From NCBI GenBank assembly GCA_027022105.1, contig JALVZH010000361.1:1-50374 (forward strand): DNA of 50,374 nucleotides. Reading direction: 5' to 3'. This stretch comes from Bacteroidales bacterium (GTDB lineage Bacteria; Bacteroidota; Bacteroidia; Bacteroidales; F082). Positions 34,786 through 44,150 of this stretch are shown one piece after another; position 1 is the first letter of the stretch, and every line of letters starts with the position of its first letter. Under the pieces are notes generated by a model that was given only the letters and a program-made list of their open reading frames with translations, was not told the DNA's origin and ran no database searches. Made by a program: the position numbers and the translations under genes.

Positions 34786-36900
34786 TTAATCACTTTCCAA
34801 TTTTATTTCAATTATAACCCGGGTTCCGGCCGGATTACCTTTGTTGTCGAACAAATCTACATATTCAAACGATATCTCATTTCCTTTGAGTTTGCTGTTG
34901 AGGAAAATCATATCTTCCAGCAGTGCCAGTCCCGAACCGGTACGGAACAGCGATTTTTTTGCCGCCTCACGCCCAATCCCGTTGTCTTCCACAATAACGG
35001 TTATTTTTTCCTTATCCTCTCTGAGGCTTACCAAAACCTTTTTTACTCCCGGTTTCCTTTTCAATCCGTGTTTCAATGAATTTTCCACCAGTATCTGGAT
35101 AAACATGGAAGGAATCTGAAACATCAGGTTTACATTGTCGTCAATGTCAATTGTGTATTCAAAATTTTCTTTAAAACGTAATCTTTCCAGTTCCAGATAA
35201 TTTCTGATAAAATTCAGCTCTTCATCCAGAGTAACGTAAATGGTGTCCCGTTTTTTCATCAATCCCTGCAACAATCTGCCAAACCTCACTATCTGTATTT
35301 GTGCCTCATCCAGATTACCTTTGGCAATGTTTCCCGCAAGCCCGTTCAGTACGTTGAAAGTAAAATGCGGATCCATGTGGTTTTTGATGGTTTTCATTTG
35401 CAGGGTGGTTAATTTTTCTTCCACTTCACGCTTTTTCCGCTGGTTTAGCTGCTGCAACCGCTGGGCAAACCACAATATTAATACAATAAACCCGTACAAT
35501 CCGAGCCATAAAGGATATTTAAGGTAATACCAGGGGTCGGGCAGGTAGCTGTAATAGTAAACCCTGTCTTTGGTTTTTACATAAATCTCGTTTTGTTGAT
35601 TTCTGCCGTTGTGTTTTATTCCAAATGATTCATAAAAGCTACTAAAAGCCGGCAGGTTAACGTCAACTACAACGGGATTTTTCAGGTTTTCGTCGTAAAT
35701 TACCAGATTTCTATCTTCGTCGAGAAAAATATATTCGGGATTCCGGTCGTTGTTTATGTCTTCCTTGAACTTAAAGCCTATATCCGGCAACGATTCTCCT
35801 TTTCGGGTTATGTTGAAATTTTCATCCAACAGTACAAAACGTTCGTTATCAACTATGAATAAAAGATAGTCACCCCCGTTGATGTTCATCACCGTTATAA
35901 AAGAAACATCCTTTGTGTTAAACAGTTGTGTTAAATCAATTTCCTTTGTAATTTCAAAACTGCTGTCGGTAAACGCCAGTTTTTGTGTGGCGGTATCTTT
36001 TGAGATAATGGCAACAAATTTTTTGCCGGTTTTTCCTTTCAAAGGGATTACCCTGGTTACACCGGGAGAACCTGTTCTTTTTACAGGTTGAAAAAGAAAC
36101 CGCAAGTTGTTATCGAATCCCATAAACCAGGAAAAATAGTCTGAAAAAGGTATTCCCATGTTGTCAGGAATATTTTCAGGCGTTGTAGTATTCACAAAGA
36201 TTTCGGGGATATGGTCGTTATTTAAATCGGTTATCTTCATTCCCGAAAGAGCTGCTCCTGAGGAAGGGCTTTTGGTAATTACATCGTGTGCAAGGTCATA
36301 ACTAAATATAAACCTCGGTTGTCTCGAATAACCGGCTTTAAACAATACGATGAGTTCATCAATTCCATCACCGTTCAGGTCGGCTGATTTATAAGACGGT
36401 GTATAGTAATCGCAGGTATTGTCTCTTTTCCATACAGTAGTTATGAATTTCTTTTTGAAAAGGTAATCCTCATTGGGACAGGGTTGAAAAGCACCCATAA
36501 AAACGGAATCGTCAATGTGGTAAAAAACATAAATCTCTTTGTATCCGTCGTGATTGAGGTCGAAACAGGCAAAAGAATTATACAAACCATCTTTAAAATG
36601 TCCCGGAAAGTTCCATTGACCGTAGTTATATCCTTTGCCGGTCATAACTTTTATGGATGCCGTACCTTTTAATACATTATGAAACTGGATAATCCGTTCG
36701 TCGATGGAATCCCCGGCCAAATCGCAGTAAGTAACTCGCGATTTTTCTTTTTCGGCCCTGTGTTTGTCAACCAACACCACCTTATAACGTGAAACGGGGT
36801 TGGGTAAAAAGAGGATAATCAGCAACGTAACCGGCACCGCAAGGAACAAGGGGCTGGAGATGATGGAGAGGAGTGTGGGTTTGTGGGATTTTTTATTCAT
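34786..36900 (-). CDS. LytS-type sensor histidine kinase with FG-GAP/VCBS-like sensor
   Basis: 704 residues. Transmembrane segments at about 17-34 and 463-480 flank an extracytoplasmic region of about 425 residues. That region contains integrin-like calcium-binding repeats: DLNHDGYKEIYVF (114-126), DLNGDGIDELIVL (174-186), DLNNDHIPEIFV (225-236) and DINNDRNPEYIFL. This predicts a beta-propeller sensor. The cytoplasmic part is a His_kinase/HATPase module: His512 in HMDPHFTFN, N-box VENSLKHG (N607), G-box DNGIGREA (639-646). Its partner is presumably the LytTR regulator just downstream. A -7 motif TAACTTTG lies at 36972-36979. The ligand is unknown; fusion of FG-GAP propellers to LytS kinases is uncommon to my knowledge. 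Confidence 0.9.
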   Translation of the reverse strand: MNKKSHKPTLLSIISSPLFLAVPVTLLIILFLPNPVSRYKVVLVDKHRAEKEKSRVTYCDLAGDSIDERIIQFHNVLKGTASIKVMTGKGYNYGQWNFPGHFKDGLYNSFACFDLNHDGYKEIYVFYHIDDSVFMGAFQPCPNEDYLFKKKFITTVWKRDNTCDYYTPSYKSADLNGDGIDELIVLFKAGYSRQPRFIFSYDLAHDVITKSPSSGAALSGMKITDLNNDHIPEIFVNTTTPENIPDNMGIPFSDYFSWFMGFDNNLRFLFQPVKRTGSPGVTRVIPLKGKTGKKFVAIISKDTATQKLAFTDSSFEITKEIDLTQLFNTKDVSFITVMNINGGDYLLFIVDNERFVLLDENFNITRKGESLPDIGFKFKEDINNDRNPEYIFLDEDRNLVIYDENLKNPVVVDVNLPAFSSFYESFGIKHNGRNQQNEIYVKTKDRVYYYSYLPDPWYYLKYPLWLGLYGFIVLILWFAQRLQQLNQRKKREVEEKLTTLQMKTIKNHMDPHFTFNVLNGLAGNIAKGNLDEAQIQIVRFGRLLQGLMKKRDTIYVTLDEELNFIRNYLELERLRFKENFEYTIDIDDNVNLMFQIPSMFIQILVENSLKHGLKRKPGVKKVLVSLREDKEKITVIVEDNGIGREAAKKSLFRTGSGLALLEDMIFLNSKLKGNEISFEYVDLFDNKGNPAGTRVIIEIKLESD

Positions 36901-36971
36901 TTATAAATTGTTTATCACGAGGCAGATTAATGTCCATTGCTTCTGAATTTTTTCATTTTCGTAAGCGATAA

Positions 36972-36979
36972 CAAAGTTA
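36972..36979 (-). promoter_or_regulatory. -7 promoter element of the sensor kinase
   Basis: TAACTTTG on the minus strand, 71 bases upstream of ATG 36900. Confidence 0.5.
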
Positions 36980-37044
36980 AAATATTTTCGAGAAAAACTA
37001 TCACCCTGCCTTTGCCGATTTACCCGCAGTAGGAGGGCAGGCAG

Positions 37045-38095
37045 GCGTTAAATTCGTGTAATCAGATGACAAAAAAATCATCGAATTACGCGGATTACAC
37101 GGATTTATTTTCGCCTGCGGCGGATTTAATTTTGTTCGTTCGATTTATACGGGATTGGTTAATAACGGGCTATATTTTAACATCTTCTATAATTCAATGA
37201 TTATCTTGTTACAAAAAAACAATTGTAAAAACGTTCTTTTTTATGCCACCGGTATAAAGAAAAACCATAATCCGTTAAATTCGTGTAATCAGATGACAAA
37301 AAAATCATCGAATTACGCGGATTACACGGATTCATTTTCGCCTGCGGCGAATTTAAATTCATGTTATGCCAATTAAATTTTGGTAGGTAGTTCGATTTAT
37401 ACGGGACTGGTTAATAACGGGCTATATTTTAACATCTTCTATAATTCAATGATTATCTTGTTACAAAAAACAATTATAAAAACGTTCTTTTTTATGCCAC
37501 CGGCATAAAGAAGAACCATAATCCGTTAAATTCGTGTAATCAGATGATAAAAATATCATCGAATTACGCGGATTACACGGATTTATTTTCACCTGCGGCG
37601 AATTAAATTTTGCTCATTCGATTTATACGGGACTGGTTAATAACGGGCTATATTTTAACATCTTCTATAATTCAATGATTATCTTATTACAAAAAAACAA
37701 TTGTAAAAACGTTCTTTTTTATGCCACCGGCATAAAGAAGAACCATATTCCGTTAAATTCGCATAATCAGATGACAAAAAAATCATCGAATTACTCGAAT
37801 TACACGGATTTATTTTCGCCTGCGGCGAATTTAGTTTTGTTCGTTCGATTTATACGGGATTGATTAATAACGGGCTATATTTTAACATCTTCTATAATTC
37901 AATGATTATCTTGTTACAAAAAACAATTGTAAAAACGTTCTTTTTTATGCCACCGGCATGAAGAAGAACCATAATCCGTTAAATTAGCGTAATCAGATGA
38001 CAAAAAAATCATCGAATTACGCGGATTACACGGATTTATTTTCGCCTGCGGCGGATTTAATTTTGTTCGTTCGATTTATACGGGATTGGTTAATA
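37045..38095. repeat. Tandem array of five structured intergenic repeats
   Basis: Five copies of a unit start near 37051, 37278, 37529, 37756 and 37982 (period about 227 bases; one interval is 251 through an insertion). Each unit has a long imperfect hairpin (ATCAGATGAC, A-run loop, TCATCGAATTACGCGGATTA) and a second hairpin around ATGCCACCGGCAT with arms GTTCTTT.../...AAAGAAGAAC. They are joined by conserved A+T-rich spacers such as GATTTATACGGGATTGGTTA. Short open frames inside (around 37155-37376 and 37675-37863) are repeats of this unit and not genes. Confidence 0.9.
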
Positions 38096-38639
38096 ATGGT
38101 CTGATATTAAACTGTATAGCTGTTTTTTTATATTTCGTCCCTACGGGACTAACAGGTGTCGGGGAATAATTTTTCTAAAAATATTCCGTCCCTATCGGGA
38201 CTATTTTTACCTCGATTAATTGTTTTTGTGTTTTCCTGTTCGATGTATTGTTGTAGTAATTGCTAATATTTTATTGGCTTGATAAAATATTTTGTGCATG
38301 AAAACAGGATTGCGAACACTTTTAAACATGAAAAGGAAAAAAATGGAATCAAATTCCATTTTTTTCCTTTTTTTCATTTCAGTACACCATAACAGATTCC
38401 CACGCCATTCCAACCCGCAAAGCCAACTTTTCGATGGCTCGGAATCGGGACGCAGGAGGGGTGGCATCCGGTGAAACCCCAATTAATAAATTCCAAATTC
38501 CAAACGTATTCATCGCAGGCTGGCAAATCCCAAAAGCCTGATGTACAGACAATGTTTAATAATCAAATGAGTATAGGATAATCAGCTACGGGCGAACTAT
38601 CAGTTTCATCCGGTTAATTGGATGACAACTCACAAACCG
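38096..38639. other. Gene-free stretch with hairpins
   Basis: Contains two CGTCCCTA...GGGACT hairpins (about 38138-38152 and 38190-38205), a perfect 16-bp hairpin at 38334-38368 followed by a T run, and an inverted dispersed-repeat copy at 38386-38457. No coding sequence is supported. Confidence 0.6.
38334..38368. terminator. Perfect 16-bp inverted repeat, possible terminator
   Basis: Arms 38334-38349 and 38353-38368 (AGGAAAAAAATGGAAT and complement) with a 3-base loop, followed on the plus strand by TTTTTTT. It is 270 bases from the nearest gene end, so what it would terminate is unclear. Confidence 0.45.
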
Positions 38640-41138
38640 CTATTTCCCTACTTTAAACCGGTAAACATTGGCACCCTGTCCTACGGTATAACCGAGATAG
38701 GGGCCATGGAAAAAGACCTTGTACATACCCAGACGGGTGTGGACAATGTCCACCGGAGTCCAGGTGGCACCGCCGTCCTGTGTGTGATACAGCTTTGTGC
38801 TAGCATAGTCGCCCACATCCATAACATTTACGGTGGCATAACCCTCTTCGGTACTTAGAAACCACACCGAGCCGAAACTATCAACATCCGTAACATTGTA
38901 TTTTTCCCATGTATTACCACCGTCGATGGTTTTGATAACAAAAGCAAAACCCTGGATTTCACGGCCCACCATCCAGCCGATGTTCTCGGTAAGGAAAAAG
39001 GCACCGTAAACATCATCGTCACGGGTGATACCCGAAGCGTTGAGCTGTTTGCCTTCCCAGGTTTCACCTCCGTCTTCCGAAACCATTATATATTGTCGCA
39101 ACGGGTTGCTCTGGTCTTTCAGGTTATAAATCACCCCTTTTGTGTTTCTGAAAGTAATTTTCGGAGCTGTGGGCATGTCATCATAATAATAGGGGATTTC
39201 AATGGGTGTATGCGGTGGGTAATTGCCTGCGGTAGCATCGGCCGGAAATATTTTATATTGATCTTCATTGTAAAAATGGCCTGTTGCAATGAGTAATCCC
39301 GAAGATCCCACATCAACATCCGAAACAACAAAATTCTCATATGTTTCATATATTTCATCACCGGAAATATAAGTTATGGGTTGCCAGCTGCCCGAAGAAT
39401 ACACTTTGCCGGTATATGTTTTTGTAAGGATTTCGTTTTCGTTGATAAAGATTATTTTTTTAAAAGCCTCCATAAAGCCTTCTTCAGGAGTAATTTTTTC
39501 CCAGGTATTGCCTCCGTCGTCGGTTTGAAGCATATACCCTCCGAAACCGTATGCATTTCCACCCGACATCCATCCTTTATCGGCACTTGAGAAAAAGACA
39601 TCGGTGTTTTCGGTTTCATCGCTTTGATTCAAATACGAGTGGTCCTGAGCTTCCCATGCGGCATTGAGCAGGCTTATTTGAATGGTGTCGGAGGCTACCG
39701 TTTCGCTTCCCGAAATTTCATTGACAACTAGGGTATGTTCGCCATAGCTTACGGCAGAGGTGTTCCAGGTATAATTCCAGGGCTCCTGGTCAACACTTCC
39801 GAGGAGGGTGCCGTCGGCATAAAAATCGAGGCGTGTGGGGTCGGGGCCCGTTACCCTGGCCGATAAGGTTACCGGTGAGCCCAGTGGCAGCCATTCGCCG
39901 TCGGCAGGACTTTCGAAAAACACACCCGTTTCCATGGGTTCGTTCTCCAAGTGCATCAGGGTATAATCGAACAGACAGAATTCGGAACTCCATTCTTCAT
40001 CAAAAATCAAAACGTCAACACGAATACCTGTTTCCGATTGCACCCCTATTTTATAATCCAAATCCCAGTTGCCTGTTGCTGTATGCAGTTGGGCATCCAA
40101 TTGCGAACATGCCGTAACATTGGCAAAGGGACCGGCCACGCCATAGAGCAGCAGGCTTACTTCGGGGCCTACATTGGCTTTTAAGGTTGCCGAAAGGTCT
40201 AACTGCGGAGGATAATAATCCACATCAAATGTTTTCTCTTTAATAACACTCCAACCGTTTTCACCGGTATATCGTGTTCCTAACTTTCCGTTAAAACTTT
40301 CGGAAGCGCCGGTGGAAAAGTTGGCTGTAACCGTGCCGTCGGCCTCAAGAAAGAGTTCGATTTTGGGAACAAAAACCACCGGAACGGGCCCCACGGAAAA
40401 AGTCCATGGCTCAAAATAAAATGTAGCCAGCGATACCCTTTGGTGTGTGCTGTATCCGTAATCGGAAACAACATTGACGGATGCGCTTTGGTTAATTTCG
40501 ACACCCGATTCAAACAGGGTAACTTCCACATCGGGCGGGACACACAAAATGCAGTAATCCCAGTCGAAGTTAAAAAAGAACTCCAGATCAAGCCGTGTGT
40601 TTCCCGAAACCGTTAACTTTTCGTTGCCGCTGCCGAAATCCATACTGTAGTCCATGTCGAAAATTGTAAAATCGGTGTTTTTAGCTGTTTTCAGCTTTAC
40701 CCCGTCGGCAAGAACCATGCGCTTTATTTGCGATACTTTCAGTTTACCGCTGTTAAAACGGATGCTTCCCTGCAACACGGCTTCGGTAAGGCCGGCCTGT
40801 TCGGTATAAACTTTCGTTTCGCCTTTTGCCGCCTCTATTTTTGTTACCTTTCGCAGGTATCCGTACGGAGCCTGTTCCGAAGCACTGTCAACCAGAATAT
40901 CGCCAACGGCCATATTTTTTATCAAATCGGTTTGGCCGGTAAAGGTGAAAGTAAAGTCGGAGGTATCGATATTGGCAATGGCATTACGCGTATTTTCATC
41001 CATTACTTTGGTAATATCGGCTACTACAACTCCTTCCGGCGGTTCAGGTTCCGGGTCGGGTTTCGGGTTTTTCTTTTTACAGGCAAAAGGTGCCGTCAAA
41101 ATAAGCGATACAAGAAGAAGGGTTATCAGTTTTTTCAT
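38640..41138 (-). CDS. Large lipoprotein with Ig-like and YCF48-like propeller domains
   Basis: 832 residues. The lipoprotein signal ends in TAPFAC (Cys20). A Pro/charged linker (KPDPEPEPPEG) follows. Residues about 40-410 are an unrecognised beta-rich region. Residues about 420-490 form an Ig-like module (FESPADGEWLPLGSPVTLSA, LDFYADGTLLGSV). Residues about 500-832 are repeats of the YCF48/BNR type (MLQTDDGGNTWEKITPEEGF, MVSEDGGETWEG, VIKTIDGGNTWEKYN, LYHTQDGGATWTPVD), predicting a beta-propeller. The Ig module resembles the small lipoprotein at 44151. A surface-exposed binding role is inferred; no catalytic motif is seen. Confidence 0.85.
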   Translation of the reverse strand: MKKLITLLLVSLILTAPFACKKKNPKPDPEPEPPEGVVVADITKVMDENTRNAIANIDTSDFTFTFTGQTDLIKNMAVGDILVDSASEQAPYGYLRKVTKIEAAKGETKVYTEQAGLTEAVLQGSIRFNSGKLKVSQIKRMVLADGVKLKTAKNTDFTIFDMDYSMDFGSGNEKLTVSGNTRLDLEFFFNFDWDYCILCVPPDVEVTLFESGVEINQSASVNVVSDYGYSTHQRVSLATFYFEPWTFSVGPVPVVFVPKIELFLEADGTVTANFSTGASESFNGKLGTRYTGENGWSVIKEKTFDVDYYPPQLDLSATLKANVGPEVSLLLYGVAGPFANVTACSQLDAQLHTATGNWDLDYKIGVQSETGIRVDVLIFDEEWSSEFCLFDYTLMHLENEPMETGVFFESPADGEWLPLGSPVTLSARVTGPDPTRLDFYADGTLLGSVDQEPWNYTWNTSAVSYGEHTLVVNEISGSETVASDTIQISLLNAAWEAQDHSYLNQSDETENTDVFFSSADKGWMSGGNAYGFGGYMLQTDDGGNTWEKITPEEGFMEAFKKIIFINENEILTKTYTGKVYSSGSWQPITYISGDEIYETYENFVVSDVDVGSSGLLIATGHFYNEDQYKIFPADATAGNYPPHTPIEIPYYYDDMPTAPKITFRNTKGVIYNLKDQSNPLRQYIMVSEDGGETWEGKQLNASGITRDDDVYGAFFLTENIGWMVGREIQGFAFVIKTIDGGNTWEKYNVTDVDSFGSVWFLSTEEGYATVNVMDVGDYASTKLYHTQDGGATWTPVDIVHTRLGMYKVFFHGPYLGYTVGQGANVYRFKVGK

Positions 41139-41268
41139 CTGTCTTTTTCTTTTAATTAATTTGAAATTATTTATTCATTCCAATATTTATATTAAAGTTA
41201 ACTCATTATTAATTAGCCCTGCATAAAATTAATTAGCCCTGTATAAATTGAATAACTAAATTGTAACG

Positions 41269-41405
41269 TAAGATGAATTTATTCCCTTTTGCAGCGGGAA
41301 TAAATTCGCGTAATCCGCGTAATTCGATGAGAAAAAATCATCAAATTACACGGATTTGACGAATTATAGTTCTTCTTCTCACCAATGGCGAGAAGAAGAA
41401 CGGTT
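41269..41405. repeat. Single diverged copy of the two-hairpin repeat
   Basis: Inverted relative of the 37045-38095 units. It has an ATTCCC...GGGAAT hairpin (41281-41301), a 28-bp imperfect stem between about 41304 and 41366 with a GAAAAAA loop, and a perfect 12-bp hairpin GTTCTTCTTCTC/GAGAAGAAGAAC (41369-41401). The rest of 41139-41455 contains only a short direct repeat of ATTAATTAGCCCTG (about 41208-41242). Confidence 0.7.
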
Positions 41406-41455
41406 GAACAAATGATTTTTGAAACAAAATATCATAAGTTTGAAATATTTTCTAT

Positions 41456-42721
41456 CTATTTGGCATTGGTATTTCCGTAATTGCCGTACATTTTTGGCCA
41501 GCCCGATGTAGCAAGTTTGTGTCCGTCGCCTTTGAAACAGCGGACTTTTTTCTGTTCGCCCGAAACGATAATGAGATTTCCGTCGTGTGTTAAAACGGGA
41601 GGATGAAGGTTGCCGAACTCTATACCGGCACCGGTTTCGCTGTTCATTTTCCAGTTTAATGTACCATCGTCTTTTACCGAATAGAGTCCGAACGTTTGCC
41701 CGTCGTACATGGTTCCGTTGTCGGAAATGATTGCTGCTCTGGAAAAGAAGGGGTTGACAATTATACCATCGTGAATGTCGGTGGTCCAGATTACGGTTCC
41801 GTCGTTGCTCATTTTAATCAGATTTCCATCATTGTTGGCGATGAAAATGTCGCCGTCTCCCGAAAGCAAAATATCGCTGGTACTTCTGTCGAACGAATTA
41901 CCAAGTTCAATGGTTCTGATAAGTGTGCCCTGAGGCGATACAATCCATATTTTCTCTTCACGGATATAGATATTCCCGTCGTTATCAATAGGCATACTTA
42001 AAAAGGGAGAAATAAACTCAGTAGATTTGAATTTTGAATCGTAATAATGTACTGCCCAGGTGGAATCTATGACATTACCGTTGTCGGTATAGCAATAAAG
42101 ATAATCGCCATCATTAAAATAGAGGTTGTTTCCGTTTCCCACTGCTGCCATTACGGTTCCGTCAGATGGTAATTGTTTGACATACAATTCATTTCCATCA
42201 AGGTCGAGACTCAACAAAAAGGCATAAAAAGTCTGGCCTGAGAAGAGATAAATTTTGTTGTTGGTAATAACCAGTTGGGGCATGTAGATAAAATCGTAAT
42301 CATCGGTCAGGTTTCTGTTCCACAGCAGCGAGCCCGATGCGGCATCATAACAATAAACACCTACGGGGTCGGATACGGGGACAAAAACTTTCCCGTTGTA
42401 AAAAGCCACATCGCTGGTGGAGCCGGTGGCTTCAATGGTATTTTTCCAGCGTTCGTTACCGTCTTTGTCGAGACTTACTACAACTACCGAGTTGGTTTCC
42501 ATATCCGCCATTGAGAGGTAGATGTTGTCGCTTTCGTCAAGTGCAGGGGTAATATCGTTTAATGAATAAACCCCGATTTCATAGGTCCAGCAATTTTCAT
42601 GGCCGTTATCACCATTACCGCCACCCGGAATAATCGGGTCTTTTCCACCGCAGGAAGATAAAAACAGCGACACGGTAAGTGTCATTACAATCATGGTTAA
42701 TAAACTTCTCATTTTCATCAT
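41456..42721 (-). CDS. PQQ-like beta-propeller lipoprotein
   Basis: 421 residues. Lipobox FLSSC (Cys24), then GGKDPIIPGGG linker. The rest consists of propeller blades typical of PQQ-binding-like proteins: VVVSLDKDGNERWKNTI, VYCYDAASGSLLWNRNL, LLSLDLDGNELYVKQLP, IKMSNDGTVIWTTDIHDG, YSVKDDGTLNWKMN. It ends GWPKMYGNYGNTNAK, a common ending of this family. No quinone-dehydrogenase active site is apparent, so a structural or binding role is more likely. Start codons at 42721, 42718 and 42712 are all possible. Confidence 0.87.
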   Translation of the reverse strand: MMKMRSLLTMIVMTLTVSLFLSSCGGKDPIIPGGGNGDNGHENCWTYEIGVYSLNDITPALDESDNIYLSMADMETNSVVVVSLDKDGNERWKNTIEATGSTSDVAFYNGKVFVPVSDPVGVYCYDAASGSLLWNRNLTDDYDFIYMPQLVITNNKIYLFSGQTFYAFLLSLDLDGNELYVKQLPSDGTVMAAVGNGNNLYFNDGDYLYCYTDNGNVIDSTWAVHYYDSKFKSTEFISPFLSMPIDNDGNIYIREEKIWIVSPQGTLIRTIELGNSFDRSTSDILLSGDGDIFIANNDGNLIKMSNDGTVIWTTDIHDGIIVNPFFSRAAIISDNGTMYDGQTFGLYSVKDDGTLNWKMNSETGAGIEFGNLHPPVLTHDGNLIIVSGEQKKVRCFKGDGHKLATSGWPKMYGNYGNTNAK

Positions 42722-42751
42722 TTTTTACTTTTTTTAATTTTGATTTATTTA

Positions 42752-43312
42752 TTAATTACTACTATAAATGTTCTTTACGGAAAACTGAAATCTGCCGGCG
42801 GGCATATTATTTCCCGTCTCTATTTTTACAGCCTCCTTTTTAAGAATTACATTCATTACTTCTACTTGCGACTTAATAATTATGTGGTTCCAAATCCAAA
42901 GGACCGTATTATCTGAAACATATTTATCGCACAATACGTCTCCCGCTTTTTCCTTGCCTATGTATTCAAAACCCATTTCTTTCAGCATTGAATCGGCAAC
43001 TCTGTTTTTGGCAACTGAATGGTTGTTTTGGGATATTGTTTTAACGACGGGTTTGTTTTGATTGGAATTGTAAATAAAAACGGAATCGTTTTTTTCAATG
43101 TATAGTTCCGTTTGTTTTTTTCCTGTTTCCGTGGTTGTTTGTTTACAATCGTAGTATAAGTTGCCGAAATCATCAAAAAAGATTACCTCGGTACCACTGA
43201 TATTTCCTTCGATCCGGTATTTTATCATACCCGATTTAAAATCGTACCGGTGTTGGCTGATAAGTGTTCCCGAAATCATTACGACCATTATTACTACAAA
43301 AAAATATTTCAT
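42752..43312 (-). CDS. Secreted protein of unknown function, DUF4412-like
   Basis: 186 residues from ATG 43312. Signal peptide MKYFFVVIMVVMISGTLISQ, then a beta-rich body: KSGMIKYRIEGNISGTEVIF, NLYYDCKQTTTETGK, a central GFEYIGKEKAGDVLCDKYVS, and VLWIWNHIIIKS. The pattern (signal peptide, SGMIKYRI, IGKEKVLGYDCDK-like, LWIW) resembles DUF4412/outer-membrane lipoprotein-sorting-like proteins, but I cannot be sure. It is 30 bases upstream of the propeller lipoprotein, so the pair may be an operon. Confidence 0.7.
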   Translation of the reverse strand: MKYFFVVIMVVMISGTLISQHRYDFKSGMIKYRIEGNISGTEVIFFDDFGNLYYDCKQTTTETGKKQTELYIEKNDSVFIYNSNQNKPVVKTISQNNHSVAKNRVADSMLKEMGFEYIGKEKAGDVLCDKYVSDNTVLWIWNHIIIKSQVEVMNVILKKEAVKIETGNNMPAGRFQFSVKNIYSSN

Positions 43313-43521
43313 TAAATAATTTGCTTTGAAATCCGGTACAAATGACTGCAAATTTTGCGATTTGGAAATCACCCGAAAGGGTGATTTTTCATGTAAAAAA
43401 CGGATACTTATGTTTTAAATAGCCTTAGATAGTTGCCGGAGTTTTAGAGTAGCAGGGTGTTGGATTGGTGCATGACCCGAATTCATTTCTGCAAATTAAA
43501 ATTCAGCTCCGGATTCACTTT

Positions 43522-43890
43522 CTATTTAGTAACTGTCAATGTTCTCCGTTTTACATCTGTCCACCCCTCTTTGTCTTTAACCTGTAACCCGACTTCATAA
43601 TTTCCTGCTTCGGTGAATTTATGTTGCGCTTGCGGTTCTAAGGAGTACTCTGTCCAGTCGTGATAACCGGTAAAATCCCAGCTGTAAAGTAATGAATCGG
43701 AGCCCTGCTCGGGATCGGTACTTGCAGAGGCATCAAAAGTGAAAACCGTGGATGTGTCTCCGGTTTCAGGTGTAACGGTAAAATCGGCAGATGGCGAATG
43801 GTTTTCGTCGGCTCCGGGAACTTTTTGACAGGAGAAAAATGTGATGACAATCGGAATGAATATGAAAAACAATAAATGTGTCGGTTTCAT
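43522..43890 (-). CDS. Small PKD-domain lipoprotein
   Basis: 122 residues from ATG 43890. Signal MKPTHLLFFIFIPIVITFFSC with lipobox FFSC, then a single PKD/Ig-fold domain (PSADFTVTPETGDTSTVFTF, SWDFTGYHDWT, HKFTEAGNYEVGLQVKD). PKD domains usually mediate surface protein or carbohydrate contacts. The longer frame to TTG 43914 lies in the promoter element at 43912-43919 and is rejected. Confidence 0.85.
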   Translation of the reverse strand: MKPTHLLFFIFIPIVITFFSCQKVPGADENHSPSADFTVTPETGDTSTVFTFDASASTDPEQGSDSLLYSWDFTGYHDWTEYSLEPQAQHKFTEAGNYEVGLQVKDKEGWTDVKRRTLTVTK

Positions 43891-43911
43891 TTTTTTGAAA
43901 TTAATTTTGCT

Positions 43912-43919
43912 CAAAAATA
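43912..43919 (-). promoter_or_regulatory. -7 promoter element of the PKD lipoprotein
   Basis: TATTTTTG on the minus strand, 21 bases upstream of ATG 43890; divergent from the tRNA promoter. Confidence 0.6.
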
Positions 43920-43957
43920 AAAATTTCCACTCTTTACAGGATAAAATAAAAAATTTT

Positions 43958-43965
43958 TATTTTTG
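43958..43965 (+). promoter_or_regulatory. -7 promoter element of tRNA-Ala
   Basis: TATTTTTG 12 bases before the mature 5' end of the tRNA. Confidence 0.6.
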
Positions 43966-43977
43966 CCGCCTCGTTAC

Positions 43978-44051
43978 GGGGCATTAGCTCAGTTGGCTAG
44001 AGCGCGTGACTGGCAGTCACGAGGTCAGGGGTTCGACTCCCCTATGCTCCA
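43978..44051 (+). tRNA. tRNA-Ala (anticodon GGC)
   Basis: 74-base cloverleaf. Acceptor arms GGGGCAT/ATGCTCC include the G3-U70 pair that identifies alanine tRNAs. D-arm GCTC...GAGC. Anticodon stem CGTGA/TCACG with loop CTGGCAG, giving anticodon GGC (reads GCC). T-arm AGGGGTTCGACTCCCCT. Discriminator A73; CCA is not encoded. Confidence 0.97.
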
Positions 44052-44052
44052 C

Positions 44053-44089
44053 AAAAAAGGTTGTTAATCGTATGATGGCAACCTTTTTT
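44053..44089 (+). terminator. Terminator after tRNA-Ala
   Basis: Inverted repeat AAAAAAGGTTG/CAACCTTTTTT with a 15-base loop, immediately after the tRNA. Confidence 0.8.
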
Positions 44090-44150
44090 ATTTTTATTTC
44101 TCAATGAATAAATCATTGTATCTTTAACAAATAAATTTAACCTTGTAATC

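Noticed and set aside
37155-37863. Short frames encoding MIILLQKNNCKNVLFYATGI repeats
   Set aside because: They recur only because the 227-bp tandem repeat recurs; hairpins and lack of a start signal argue against coding.
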